Shown here: one piece after another, positions 1 through 12,135 of the stretch | Layout of the letters: every line of letters starts with the position of its first letter | How positions within the stretch are numbered: the first letter of the stretch is position 1 | NCBI GenBank assembly: GCA_004194705.1 | Contig: SADC01001036.1 | Span: 248,001 to 312,000 of the forward strand | DNA: 64,000 bases | Direction: 5' to 3' | Origin: Ditylenchus dipsaci | Taxonomy: Eukaryota > Nematoda > Chromadorea > Rhabditida > Anguinidae | Made by a program: the position numbers and the translations under genes | The notes under the pieces: model-generated | The model's input: the letters and a program-made list of their open reading frames with translations, nothing else | What the model was told of the DNA's origin: nothing | Databases searched by the model: none

Positions 1-640
1 TCAAATTTCAAACAAATTATGTGAATCTCCCGTCAAAATATGTAAATCTCCCGTCAAATTTAAATTTTTAGTAAAATACTGCATTAAATTTCGTGGGAAT
101 TCAAATTTTCTAGTCAGAAAATGGATTGCTCAGAATCCCACCCCGGAATGGCCAGAAGCCCCTGAAAGTTGGTTTTTTGGGGTTTGCTAAAGGGGGAGTA
201 AACTTTTTGCGAAAATTCGATTGAGCGGATCAGATTTCCAGTCAGATGCGCTAAATCGCTCAGAATTTCACCCTGAACCACTCAAAACCACCAAGAACCT
301 GGAATTCTTAACGCTTTAGCGCATCTGACTGGAAATCTGATCCGCTCAATCGAATTTTCGCAAAAAGTTTACTCCCCCTTTAGTAAACCCCCAAAAAACT
401 AACTTTCAGGGCTTCTGGCCATTCCGGGGTGGATTCTGAGCAATCCAAGTTATTTTCTGACTAGAAAATTTGAATTCCCACGAAATTTAATGCAGTATTT
501 TACTAAAAATTTAAATTTGACGGGAGATTTACATATTTTGACGGGAGATTCACATAATTTGTTTGAAATTTGAATTTGACGGGGTAAAAAATAAATTTGA
601 CGGGAGATTTACATATTTTGACGGGTGTTTTCACTTATAG
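1..640. repeat. Large palindromic element, family A, cut by the window edge
   Basis: Positions 1-272 are repeated in inverted orientation at about 305-573, giving a near-perfect hairpin centred near 288. The outer part is built from an iterated unit of about 20 bp (core TTTGACGGGAGATT) at about 23-58, 518-550 and 597-628. The left end lies outside the window, so no target duplication can be checked. A diverged second copy lies at 37130-37400. No transposase is visible, so this is probably a non-autonomous inverted-repeat transposon. Confidence 0.8.
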
Positions 641-904
641 CCATCAAATTAATGCATAAACAAAATCATCGTTAACAGTGTTAATTTCCTCGATTTCTTC
701 AATTTCGCTAATTGCTAATCCCTAATTTCGAAATTTCGAAAGAAACGCTGAAAACTAAAAAGTGCAGTGAAATGCATAAAAATTGTTATGCTAAGACTAA
801 AACACTTTCTGGCTTCTGAATTCGCTTTGAGACAAATCAAATTAAAACAAAAATTTTGTAAAAATATAGTAATTTCGCAAAATCCTTAGTAAAGATTTTA
901 CCCG

Positions 905-1007
905 ATTTCTATACTACGGGTAAAATCTCTGGGTATTTACCGGTAAATACGGGTATTTACCCGGTAAATACCTGGGTATTTACCCATTGTCCAACCCTAG
1001 TATAAAT
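905..1007. repeat. Array of GGGTATTTACC / GGTAAATACC words
   Basis: A short stretch alternates GGGTATTTACC with its reverse complement at least five times. It ends in CCAACCCTAG, the same terminus type as the array at 21574-21971. The left end is degenerate. It is probably a remnant of a small hAT-like element ending in TAGGGTTG. Confidence 0.55.
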
Positions 1008-1237
1008 TAAAATCTGACGGCCCAAACCAACAATAAGAATTTTATTAATAAATTAAGTTTTATTACTTCAAGCAAATAAATTAAAGAGAGACACATGTCC
1101 ACGCCATAATTTAATTCAAAGCGAAGGAAATATGCTGCTGCCTCTTTTAGATGATGGTGGTCTTGCTATTCAATAATACAGTTAGATGGTAATGGTTCTA
1201 TGGTTGTTTAAAACTTGCTATCCTGTACCACGGCTAA

Positions 1238-4200
1238 TCAAAACCCAAAAGAATTGCCTTCCAATGCATCCAGGGCTCGTTTGACAGAGCGTTGTTGGCT
1301 GACAGATCTCTGGAATTGTTCGTTTAGGGCCCGGGCTCTGGTTCTGTTGAGGTTCTCGATAGCTCTTCTCAGGCGTGTCTCCATAGCCTTACTTTTTGGT
1401 GTCTCCAGAAGAGCTGAAAAAATTCATTTGTCAGTATTATTATATCTCCTGTTCTCCACTTTGGTCGTTAGTCCATCAAGCACAAAATTTAGTTACTCTA
1501 AGTTTTCCATTGAAGTTTCATTGTTGAATAAATATATACATCATCGGCAATTGGGGTCGGCTCGAGCCTGAATTTTAGAATCGGGCCGCGCCAAAACAAA
1601 AAATCCGGACCATGCACGTGGTCAAGGCTTCATGGTGCTTTATTTTCAACATCCAAGAATTTTTCTAGCTGCGTGTTAAAAATGCAATGAAACACGGAAA
1701 AACTTTTTTAACACGCGAAGTGCCGAGCGTAGCCAAGGTGGCGTTTTGTTCAAAATTCCATGCAGATTAGGAATCTTCAAAAAATCAAAAAAAGTTTCCC
1801 TTTGACGGAACACTTCCCTCTTGAAAATTGGCCCCTCTTTCAGAGCTACTATTTGCCTTCATTGCAACGATTAATTTTAATTTTTTCGACCACACTATGT
1901 CACTATGGCTTAAAAGAAAGAAGAGAAAACAGTCTTTTTATTGACATATTACTTAGGGGGCCTCCCGTGATAAAATGCTAGATTTTCGGCTAACAGAAAC
2001 AGTTCTGTCATTTTTGGGACAGTTCTGTCATTTTTTTCTGTTAGTATTATCTTGTAGCCAAGGTACACGGCTGCAGCTGAGTGTCTACGTGAATATGGAC
2101 CCACTGAATTAAAAAAAATAATTAGATGTAGCTTGTCATTAGATGTAGCCGAGTATCTTAGCTACAAGATGGTAATAACAGAACATTTTTTTCACTGGAG
2201 CAACATAGGTGTATAATTAGTGTCTAGATGCCTCTAGCCACTTAACAAATACCAACCCGAGTTTCCTGAGATTTTGACCAAATCCAAAACAGCACTCCTC
2301 TTCTTGAGCCCAAAATCATCCCCCTCTAGCATATCCAAAGCTCGTTTTTGGAAAGCACCAAACCCATCCCCTTCCAAACTGTCAAGTGCCCGTTTGCTAA
2401 AGCCACCAAAGCCCTCGCCCTCCAGACTATCCAGTGCCCTCTTCTTCAGACCCACGAATCGTCACCTTCAAGGTTGTCTAACGCTCTTTTCTCAAAACCA
2501 AAACCATCGCCATCCATGAGATCTAGGGCCCTCTTCCTAAGAGTAAAGTCGTCGCCTTCCAGTGAGTCCAAGGCACGTTTCCTAAGTGTGGTCAGCAGTC
2601 CTGCAAAATAAGATATAAACTGATTTATATAAATTAATTGTCTCATTTTTTATATTTTTAAAATATTCTCTGGGGTAGTATTCAGCCGTCGGATTAGATT
2701 GAAATTCGGGATAATCCTGGATCTTTCAATCCCGTATTCAGCCATCGGGATAGGATTCAGATCCAGGATAATCCTGAATCTAATCCAAACGGTATTCAGC
2801 CGGGCGGATTATTTTTAATCCGGATTATTTTGGAATTGGCGCCATATTTGATGCACATTTAGTCTGATTTTTGTTTTTTTTGTGTTGGAACATGTAAAAT
2901 GCATACGTTTATTGTAATAAAGCCTAAACAGTATTGAAGCAACCCCAATCTTCGTTCGGGTCATCTTCCGGTCTTCCATCTTACCTTCCATCTTCATATC
3001 AATAATCACAAGAAAATACATATTCCTCCACCTTATATATTTGTAAATATCTTTATAAACATCAATACATCAATCTGAATAAACATTTAGTCCATGGTAT
3101 TTTTGCTTAAAATAAAATAGACAAATGCTTAAAAATCGTATTTACAATACATCAAATATGGCGCCAATTCAGAAATAATCCGGATTAAAAATAATCCCGT
3201 ATTCAGCCGCGCGGATAGGATTGAGATTCAGGATTATCCTGGATCCTATCCGATCCGTATGCAGCCGTGCGGATTGGATTCGAGATTAAAGATTATCCTC
3301 GATCTAATCCGACGGCTGAATACTACCCCTGATGCTTTTTTTTAAGCTAGGATGGCCTTATATCACGGCGTGTCGAATTTGGAAAAATCAGAAATAGATT
3401 GTGGCATTCTGTTTTTCGAAAATTTCAAACTATTTTAAAGTTTTTTGGTTGCAGTTTACAATCCCCCACAGGGAGTGGTCAGATGGAGGAGATAACTTCA
3501 TATTCGTGTTTCTCGTCCCCGATTTGATTAGAAAGCCGGCTGTTATTTTTAATTCTGAGAAAAAAAATTTCGAACCACAGGGGGGGGTATCATGGTTTTT
3601 TAGTCAAAATTTGAAAAAATTAAATTGGCGCCTTTTGAATTTAAAAGGGAATAAGGGCTGTATAGGGGGGGGGGAAGAGAATAAAAGGGGCCACTAATCA
3701 TACAGGGCCCACTAACAATAAGATGTTGAACATAGTTTTGAATACTGGGGCCTACCGCATAAATAAACTCTGGTATGCATACATTTTTATGCATCCAGAG
3801 TCACTTTCGAGTGATTTGTGTCTAAGGTATGTGGGTGTGCGCATCTCAACTCCAAGCCCCCTGCGCCCCCTTGATCAAAAATGCACATAGAGTCTCTTTT
3901 TGCCACGGCCCAGTTGAAAAACATGGTGGGTCAATCGAAGAATACAAACATTTAAATTTCTGACGTTCTACCATAAAAGTGGCCCCCTTTTATTCCCTTC
4001 CCCTCCCAATACAGCCCTTATTCCCTTTTAAATTCAAAAGGCGCCAATTTAAATTTTTCAAATTTTGACTAAAAAACCATAATACCCCCCCCCCTGTGGT
4101 TCGAATTTTTTTTCTCAGAATCAGAATGAACTTAGAATGAACAACTTTGAAACTTCTTTGTATTGTTTTACAAAACATTTGTTGTAGTGTTGCAGAAAAT

Positions 4201-5138
4201 ATAGACTTAAAAGAAAGCTGAGATTCTGCGCTACTGATACATGTAACTTTAGATAATCACCAAAACCCAAAATTACAATGACTTAAATTTCCGCTTTTTT
4301 ACAGCTTTTAGTCTTCGCTGTAGAATTTTATTAATTTTTTGCTTATTTTTTTTTAAATTAAATGCAACAATTTTGTAGAGCAATCTTCTGGCTATCCTAT
4401 GCAACTGATAACTTGACTGGGTCATGAAAAAATAAAAATTTCGTGCGTGTCGAAGTTTTTTCTGATTTTTGTGCTTGGAAAATGACCCCAGTTATGTAAT
4501 TGCCTTATTACTAATCTTTTAAATTTTTCCTCTATTTGTAGTTTTGGGCTTAAAATAAAGCTGATAATTTCGAATTTCAATACTGAAATTAAGATCAAAA
4601 TTTTGAAAAATCTCAAAATTAAAAAAAAAAATTTGGGTTACCTCGGTCCCCAACGTAAATTTTTTTTGCACCACAAAAACGAATATAGGACGAAGCTACT
4701 AGGAAGAGTCTGAGCTTTATTGGCATAGCAAGATTTGCCATGGCAAGATTTTCCCCACAATTGTGGATGTGTGTTTGTCAATCCATATTTTTGTGGCCGC
4801 CCGAAATTTTCTTTATTTGGCTGAGACTAGCCTATTCCCCGTCATCTTACCCCTCAGTTAACCACCACCCTCGGTTATCCGCCACCCTAAGGCGGGTTTC
4901 CTGGAGTGGCGGTTAAATGAGGTTTGACTGCATGGTTTTAATAGTAGTACTTTATGAAAAATTACTAACTTGTGTGTGGTAGTGCATCAACTGTGTCCAT
5001 AGCAATTGTACAAATCTGAAAAATCAAATATTGTTCTCCTGATCACCAAATTCAGACAACACTCACCACAAAAAGAAAAGAGAGCTGGAGAAGACATGCC
5101 CCAAGGACTGCCTGTATCCTGGCTGACCTCACAAACAT
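1238..5138 (-). CDS. Orcokinin-like neuropeptide precursor (NLP-14/NLP-15 type), 4 exons
   Basis: Secreted neuropeptide precursor, to be cut at dibasic sites into several ALDxLEGxxFG peptides. Proposed exons: 5138-5067, 5015-4970, 2600-2257 and 1413-1238. Exon 1 starts MFVRSARIQAVLGACLLQ and with exon 2 forms a signal peptide with likely cleavage after DTVDA. The GTGAGT donor, the GTTAGT donor and the TTTTCAG/TTTTGCAG acceptors join in phase. Exon 3 holds six peptide copies, among them ALDSLEGDDFTL, ALDLMDGDGFGFE, ALDSLEGEGFGGFS and ALDSLEGDGFGAFQ, each bounded by KR, RKR or KKR. Exon 4 ends in KR-ALDALEGNSFGF-stop. The last donor (GTTGGT) is weak; GTATTT four bases on is an alternative but breaks phase. 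A base is apparently missing near 2457, between peptide copies 3 and 4. The family identity rests on the repeated peptide core, which matches nematode orcokinins. Exons 1-2 are inferred from a hydrophobic leader and compatible phases. Confidence 0.82.
2672..3329. repeat. Palindromic element B inside the neuropeptide intron
   Basis: The ends are inverted copies starting GGGGTAGTATTCAGCCG. Both arms contain three or four direct copies of a GTATTCAGCCG-type unit followed by GGATTAGATT-like sequence. The arms meet near 3000. Open frames inside are by-products. It lies between exons 2 and 3 of the neuropeptide gene. Confidence 0.85.
3551..4125. repeat. Palindromic element C inside the neuropeptide intron
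   Basis: The arms at 3551-3700 and 3970-4125 are reverse complements, including poly-G/poly-C tracts and a segment around GGCGCCTTTTGAATTTAAAA. The centre carries the motif GTGATTTGTGTCTAAGGTAT, which recurs near 13090, 15370, 33225 and 62660. A half copy of the whole element lies at 32975-33250. Confidence 0.8.
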
Positions 5139-6835
5139 AATAATAATAACAGCAGCAGCAGTAAATACAGCAAAATATAAGAAAGTAGTAATAGAAATTA
5201 GTCAATAGTGGCAACTAACCACTATAAGCTGGTCAACAACAAGGAGTACCTCAAAATTCAAGACTAAAAGTTTGTTATGGCCACAAAATTAGCAATATAT
5301 AAAAACATAAAAATCGATTTTTATACCTTTCCGCCCATCTACTTTTGCCGCAAAAAATCTTTTGAAATTTGCGACAAAAAAAGATAGTTGGGCCCTCTAT
5401 CAAGTTCGATTCCGCCAAGAGTCCGACACTATTTTTACCCCGATTTTCGAAAGGCTAAAATTTAATTGGGTCCTCAAAGGTCAGCATTTCAGCAGTAATT
5501 TACTAATCTTGCCACTTTTTGTCGGTATTGTTTTGGATTTTGACTTTTCAGTACAAACAGAATTTTTTTCCCAGTTCTGGTACATTGCCGCTTGAATTAT
5601 TTATCAGTATGATACCTAAAGCCGTCCAAGAAAATCGGTTGCTGTCCTTTTAAGACATATTTAGACACAACAAACAATAAAATTTTAAAAATAACTATAA
5701 TATACAACACACAAAACAAAAAATAACTGATCGATATGAAAATTTGTTGATTTTCCTCCAACATCTGATATAAAAGGCAACACATTTCCAAAAAATTGAC
5801 CTTTTCCAGGTCCCAAGTTCCCGAACATCTGCATCCCCACATCACCATTAGATTAATTGAGCCGTGAGGCTGCTACTACTGCAAGTTCAGGCTCAAGTTT
5901 CCATTTAAATAACTGCAGGTCGTCCATTTATTAATTTGACGTCAATAATATCGAAAAGGTAATAGAGGGCATGCGTGCCTGCCCTACCTTCCTAAGCACC
6001 AATGACATACTTGCTGCCCCTCCCCCACCCTAATGCCTCAATTAAGACCATTTTGAGGGGGCTTTTTCAAGAAACACAAATGATGAATCGTAGTGGGGGG
6101 AACAGCCAAATTACATGTTTGGCTTAGCCAATGCCGGAACCCAAGGATTAAACATGTAATTAAATTAAATTATTTTGATAGAGTGGCAAGCTTTTTTTAT
6201 TGTTGTTCTTGTGATAAATAAGTTGGATGATTAAGAAGCGCTCAGCATAGTAGTACTCAAAACAAGCCAAAAAGCCACAATATTATTATTATTTCATAGA
6301 ACAAATAGAGAGTCGAAAAGCAATTTGTCATAAAAAAGGAATAGGTTCAATGATATTTTATACATCAAATGGTACAACATTGACCAAACTTGGTTATTAG
6401 AAGTTTTCAAAAAGCACCCTAAATATGGTTTTCCAGCAAGGCGATAATTCCGCGGGAAACATTTCTGCGGAAAAATCCTATTTGACTTAAATTTTAGACT
6501 TTAAAAAATTCTACCACTGGATTTGTGTTCAGCATAGTCAAGTTGCATATCTGCCTCTTTTAAAATTCAAGCATGATGTTCAATTTCAGATTCCTTTAGA
6601 GTTTAATTTTTAATTTCCCAAAAAACCGCGAAATATTTAGACCAGACTCAAGAGTTTAGGTGAAAATTTGAATCTAAAAGAGGAATCGGTGGAGTTCGTG
6701 GTAGTTTAGAAAAACAAACTAAACAGATTTGCACAATATTTAACATGCCTCGAGATACAGACTCCCAAAGTTGAAGGGATGGGCGACAGTATGAGCCAAA
6801 CTTTGTGAAATTAATATGCCCGACTCCGATCATTA
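5139..6835. other. Intergenic, no gene recognised
   Basis: Upstream of the neuropeptide start. No exon with recognisable protein similarity was seen on either strand. Sequence around 6640-6780 resembles the inner part of the ACCGTATTT-ended family (the AATCGGTGGAGYTCGT segment seen at 31555), but without clear ends. No promoter element can be called with confidence. Confidence 0.5.
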
Positions 6836-7091
6836 AGGACCATGAAACTTGATAAGCACAGCAACCTAATTTTGTCAATAAAGCCATTTCAAGTCTAGAA
6901 CTCATTTTTCTAGTCAAATTTGGAGTATTTTTGTTTTTCCCGCAAATTTCAATCAAAGTAAAAAGATTCATTTTTGATCGTTTCGAAAAGCAGTGAAGGT
7001 AGCTGAAAAACATTATTGACCAAATTAGGTTGGTCTGGCGCGAATTAAATTACACAAATTGCTGTGCTTATCAATTTGCACGGTCTTTTGA
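6836..7091. repeat. Palindromic element D, copy 1
   Basis: Starts GACCATGAAACTTGATAAGC and ends with the diverged reverse complement. A stretch reading AACCTAATTTTGTCAATAA is inverted at about 7015. The second copy is at 11905-12135. Confidence 0.6.
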
Positions 7092-7934
7092 GAAAAATAG
7101 AAAATCAATTAAAAAGCTGATTTTTGTTTGTCAATTGCATAAACGATAGCTTGTTTATAAAGTAAAACTAAAATACAAAGATCCGTTTCAACATTTTTTA
7201 ACACATTTTTATTTTCGTCTCAAATAAGTTAATTTTAGGGCGGAAGTGGTCTAGATATGGGTTGAATCAAATTAGGATATTAGACAGAGAAGGTGGATTA
7301 AATAAGTTCTTAACTACTTTATACTAAACTAAATACATTTTTCAACTATTTTTGTTACAAATAAATTATGCAATTATCTCAAATTACATTTGAAAAATAA
7401 ATAAATAAAAAAGGTTGTATGAAGACAACTTATTTTTTTAGCAAGCAAACTTAATAAATTTAATTTTTTGCATATATGAACTATATGATGTATGTAAACA
7501 CTTGCAAATTCAGAGCACGTTAGCCCACAGGTGCTACAACAAGCCACCTGCTTGTGGGTGTTCGTGGTCAATACAATAAACAAATTGCAAGTAAAACTAA
7601 TTTTTGCTAGTAGCCTATAACCTATATGAATTTGCCTCCGAAAAACTGACAAAATGAACCTATTTCAGAAATCTTTTAAAGCTTACAAAAAGGAAAGGAG
7701 AAAATCGGCTACAAAATCGAGGGAGTCAGGTACCATTGAAAAAGCACCGTTGAATCAATGGTGATGACCTAGTCGTCAAGAAGACAATAGAAAATGCAAT
7801 TTTATTATAATATCTGTGTGAACTATAGAACCATCAAGGAGTTGGAAAAGTAAATCAAAAAATATATTTGGACAAAAAAGTATTGCCCGATTACGGGCTG
7901 AGAGATTATTAGAGGTTGTATGGTAGTCGGTGTT

Positions 7935-8095
7935 GCAAATTCCAGAATTACGGCACACCGGCACCAGCTCACGGCACCGACCCCGAAAACTTTGGCCGCG
8001 GCACCGGCTCACGGCACTAACCCCTAAATTTTCAGCACCAGCGTCAGCTCACGGCACCGGGGCGGTGCCGTGAGCTACCGGTGCTGGCGCCATAC
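7935..8095. repeat. GC-rich array of CGGCACCGGCTCACGGCAC words
   Basis: Four or more copies of a CACCGGCACCAGCTCACGG-like unit are followed by the inverted form GGTGCCGTGAGCTACCGG. This is one of several local arrays in which a short GC-rich word is repeated in both orientations. Confidence 0.6.
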
Positions 8096-9177
8096 GAGTG
8101 CCACCCACAAAACTGGTGGTAGCTAAGGCATTTTAACAAAAACTATAGCATTATGTGAAAAAAAATTAAAAAACTAATTGAATTTTTAAATTTTTGTTAA
8201 AAATGGTGCCAACCAACCAACTCAGGTTCAAAACTGTTTCCTGCATTAAAAAAATCCATCAGATATATAGAACACCCTGTTAAAAAAGCAAAACACTAGT
8301 GTAAGCAAAAATCTCCAGACTTGCTTCTTCTACAATAACCCACTCAGGCACCATCCATCGAAATTCGATGCAGTATGACTAATTTTCAGCTGTTGAAATA
8401 GGAGACTAAATTATTAATGCAGCTAATTGGCCGCAAATGACGCCAAATGTCTGCGCACACATTAATTATGGGTTGGTAATAGCAGCAGAACCGTTTTGGC
8501 TACGTTGGTGCCAAAATTTGGGGGTGGATGTTTTTGTGATGGAGTGTTTATTTGCCGACTGACAAGTTAATTAAAAGTGAGCCATTGGGGTCTCAAGGGG
8601 CACTGCCTGTCACTTTCGGCACTTTGGGCCTGCTTAATTATTCGGTCTTAATGAGCGGAGGAATTGCTAGTCCAAATTATGCACCACCAACTGCATCATT
8701 GCCAGCAGCAGCAAATAACAAAAACGTAATATTTAGAGTTCTTTGAATGCTTACACAGGAAATTGGGCATGCTTTTTGAAGGTTGAGGGTGGTCAGACTG
8801 ATTAAAGTGGCATGATTAAGAGTTCAAAGTCTTAGTATTATCAGATGCACTTGAACATTTTTGCTTGTTGAGAAAAAAAATGTGGTGAAATCGCCTTTTG
8901 TGGTTTTTTTATAAATCGAAAGAGTTTTCGTTCATATACAAAGATTGAAGCATCATTTCCAGCTACCACCCTAAACTTATCTAGTAATCTGGGTTCCAAT
9001 TTTAGAGTTTTCAAACTACCTAAAAACTAACTGGTGGAATGAAAAGAGCAAAATTTTTTTAATACTTTTACACTGAAAATTATTATAAAAAATGAAAAAA
9101 AATCACTTGGTTAGTCTTGACTAAATTGAAACTGAGTTTCAACAGTCATTCTGCCTTGTTTCCCCAAGGCGAAAATT
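8096..9177. other. Intergenic, no gene recognised
   Basis: Contains one 64-residue open frame at 8552-8746 with no recognisable domain and no supporting splice or family signal. Nothing else is supported. Confidence 0.4.
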
Positions 9178-9464
9178 CGGCGCTACTGAAATATAACCCC
9201 AAAAGCGCTACTGGAATATACACTCCCCCACCCGAAACCGACTTTTTGAGAGTGTCTAAAAACCATTTTTATACAATAATTTTGTTATAAAAGAACTAGA
9301 AAGCAATTTAAATGGGATTACGGGCTGGGGACAAAACAGGGGCCACTTATTTGAGATTGTTGGGATCCTTAGAGTTTGAATTCTCTAAGCGTTCAGGGCA
9401 CTTACAAACTCAAGAACTTATGGTGCAGGCAAAAAGTGGTGTATATTCCAGTAGCGTCAAAATT
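9178..9464. repeat. Palindromic element with GCGCTACTGGAATATA ends
   Basis: The left end carries two direct copies of a GCGCTACTGRAATATA unit. The right end at about 9435-9460 has the inverse, TATATTCCAGTAGCG. The interior is unrelated filler with no coding signal. Confidence 0.5.
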
Positions 9465-9941
9465 CAAATTTCGGTCAATTTTTTTTATTAATATTTGATT
9501 TTTTGACTTGAGGGACCACGAAAAAAGTGCTCCGTTAGTCCCAAAAATTTTGGGACGACCTAATGTTTTCAAGACTTTCTCAAATAATTTAGCTCAAATC
9601 TTTTTTATTGAGAAGTTTAAAAGCTGTTATTACTAAAAGCATAACCATAAAAATAATACAAACTTTTGTCAAAACAAAAATAAATAATATGGTACTTAAG
9701 TGGGTCAACAGTCGACACATAATTACTAGTTAAGATTTTTTGTTTATTTTGCATTTTTTAATTTAAGGAAATCGTTTCCTTGAAGCACTTTACGGTAAAA
9801 ATACGAAAAACAGATTTAAAGGTGGTTCTAGTTGTTGAATTAGTTATTGAAAAAACATCTTAAGGCTTCTGCTTAAAAAGGTTGTCAGTATTTTTAATGC
9901 CTGGTAAAAAAGTTCAATAACTTCTGAAAATCGAAATAAAC

Positions 9942-10147
9942 CAGGGCTGTGCTCTCATTTTTTTCAAAAAAGAAATTTGGGCAAAAAAGGACGTTTTGGC
10001 TATATTTGAAGAAAAAAGTGCATTTTATCTAGTGCTTATTGCCATTTTGAAGCAAAAAAAATATTTTGACAAAAATTTCAAAAAAAAAAAGGTTTGGTAT
10101 TCCAAAAAAAGGACAAATCTTTTTAAAAAGAACATGTGGCAGCCTTG
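9942..10147. mobile_element. hAT-like miniature transposon, copy 1
   Basis: About 206 bp starting CAGGGCTG and ending CAGCCTTG, flanked on both sides by the exact 8-bp duplication AAATAAAC (9934-9941 and 10148-10155). The interior shares TTTATCTAGTGCTTATTGCC-type sequence with the copies at 14761, 51849 and 61915. CAGGG ends with an 8-bp duplication are characteristic of the hAT superfamily. No transposase is present. Confidence 0.88.
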
Positions 10148-10975
10148 AAATAAACTAACTAAACATTATGAAAAAGCATTTAAAAAAATGGCAGACAAAT
10201 TAAACAGATATTCATTGAGCAAAATAGTTTGTTATAGATTAAGAGGGTCATTACATCCAGATTGCAAAAGTTTTATCGCAAAAAGCACAACTAAAATTCA
10301 AATAAAACTTTGTGTGCACACACCAACAGCACTAATTCAATACTAACAAAAGTGCACTATTTAAACTCTTTTGAGGTCAGCCAAAAAGTAGTAGAAGTTT
10401 TTTCTAGCCAAGACTAACTTTATTTCAATTGTTTAATGAATAGTCCCCAAAGAGATCTTCAGGAAGAAGAATACTTGGAGCCAAGCGAAAATTTTAATTT
10501 TTCCATTTCCTAAGAAAGCGTGTGTGGCTGCTAGAGCTGGCTGTATAGTGATTTCATCATATAAACTATATAGCAATCCAGCTATTTTTGTCTATTACGT
10601 CTGAGAAACCTCTTTTTTGGCTGAGGCTATGTACCTATATTGGTTAGCTGGTCTTTTGTGGTGGGTGGGCTTTTTGATCAGCTTAAATTAGGTTCTTTAG
10701 TCCAACAAGACCTGATGAACAAACAAAAAAGGCTCAGAATTAGAAGAATTTCTTAGGTTTTATGTATTTAAGTGCCCTTTTTCTGAAATGCTTTTTTTAT
10801 CCAAAAAGAAGTTGAGGAAGCAAAAAGTTAATCAGGAAGTCTTGCTATGTTTTTGTTTAATTTGTTATTGTTTGTGTAAGGAAGTTGGTTCGACGCTATC
10901 CCAGGAAAAAAATACTGTATTCCCCTCCCCTTAAATTTAAAAAACCTCGTTGGTGGCCTTGTATTTTTTGACTTA
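10148..10975. other. Intergenic, no gene recognised
   Basis: No coding exon, RNA gene or clear repeat boundary was identified. Confidence 0.4.
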
Positions 10976-11088
10976 CCGTACATGTTCTAATAGAGCCCCC
11001 TCAACCTGTAAAGAGGGGGGGGGACTCTATTGGAGAGGGGGACTCTATTGGAGAGGGGATATCTATTAGAACATTTACGGTTTCTAGT
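10976..11088. repeat. ACCGTA-ended element with iterated GACTCTATTGGAGAGGGG unit
   Basis: The left end ACCGTACATGTTCTAATAGA and right end TCTATTAGAACATTTACGGT are inverted. Two adjacent copies of a GACTCTATTGGAGAGGGG unit form the inside. It belongs to the ACCGTATTT family seen at 26707, 31441, 38932 and 53287. Confidence 0.6.
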
Positions 11089-11613
11089 CATGTTACTACT
11101 TATTTTCTAGCTGACCCCTGTTTGATTTGGTGACTTTCCTCGTAGTCATCCACAAAAAACAGGTCAAAAACACAATGTCACAAAAATTAAAAAAAACCGA
11201 TGGTATTTAAGACACAACCAGCACTTCTTTGTGGTGGCAAAATTTTTATTTATTTTATTGAATTTGTTCTTTTTGTCGTAGTTTTTTTAGGTTGCCAGTC
11301 CGAGGAAGACGTTAATAAGAGAGTCGACTGTACCAACAAAACCCTCATTTTACCATAAATAACAAAAACAATACAGAAAATCAAATAAAATTTCTAATTG
11401 TCTCCAGATTTATAGTCGTGTTTTTGGCATTCTGTTTCAGCCCACTTCTTAACACTGCTCATAAGCAAGTTAACACTATGGTTGTCAAAAGATACAAAAT
11501 ACCAAAACTCATCAAAAAAAATTGTATGTCTTTTTGAAGAAGTCATACAAAATATAAATTAACTCATACTATATTTTTGATGGGTTTTGGTATTTTGTAT
11601 GTTTTGACAACCA

Positions 11614-11806
11614 TAGTTACCGTATTTATTTTAATTGAAGGCCAGTCTCTATTAGAAGACCAGTCTCTAATAGAAGGCCACCCCTTAAGGCCAAAACTAG
11701 GGGGTATACTATGTTTTATTGCATTTTTAACACAGAGCCAAAAAATATTTTTGGAGGTTGAAAAATAGAAGACCATGACTTTTCATTAGAATAAATACGG
11801 TAACAC
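11614..11806. repeat. ACCGTATTT-ended element
   Basis: Starts TACCGTATTTATTTTAATTG and ends ATTAGAATAAATACGGTAAC in inverted orientation. The left part has iterated CTATTAGAAGACCAGT-like units. The open frames on both strands are by-products of the element. Confidence 0.65.
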
Positions 11807-11904
11807 ATATTTTGTAGCTCACTTTTATGGCTTGAAAAAATTAGTAGCTTGAATGAGAGCAATCTTTGAAATCTGCGTCAAAACTTAATGCTAAGAATAC
11901 GGTT

Positions 11905-12135
11905 CTGAATCAAAGGACCATGAAACTTGATAACCACAGCAATTTGCAAAATTGTATTTGTCCAGCACCTCCCTGATTTTGTCAATAATGTTTTTAATTT
12001 CAAGGTTAGAATTTTAGAAAAAAATTTAAATACAAAAAAATAATAATTCAACAACATTATGACAAAATCAGGGAGGTCCTGCACCAGTTCGAATTTCACA
12101 AACTTCTGTGCTTATGAAATTACATGGTCATTTGA
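11905..12135. repeat. Palindromic element D, copy 2
   Basis: Begins AAAGGACCATGAAACTTGAT and ends with the diverged inverse near 12130. The inner arms CTCCCTGATTTTGTCAATAA and its reverse complement flank a central loop. Related to 6836-7091. Confidence 0.65.

Noticed and set aside
1215..1571. 118-codon plus-strand open frame
   Set aside because: It overlaps the minus-strand last exon of the neuropeptide gene, which has a recognisable terminal peptide and splice acceptor. The plus frame has no family signal.
2274..2611. Two plus-strand frames over the peptide repeats
   Set aside because: They are antisense reflections of the repeated peptide units, not a second gene.
8552..8746. 64-codon plus frame MPTDKLIKSEPLGSQGALPV
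   Set aside because: Composition looks mildly coding, but there is no domain, splice context or neighbour to support it.
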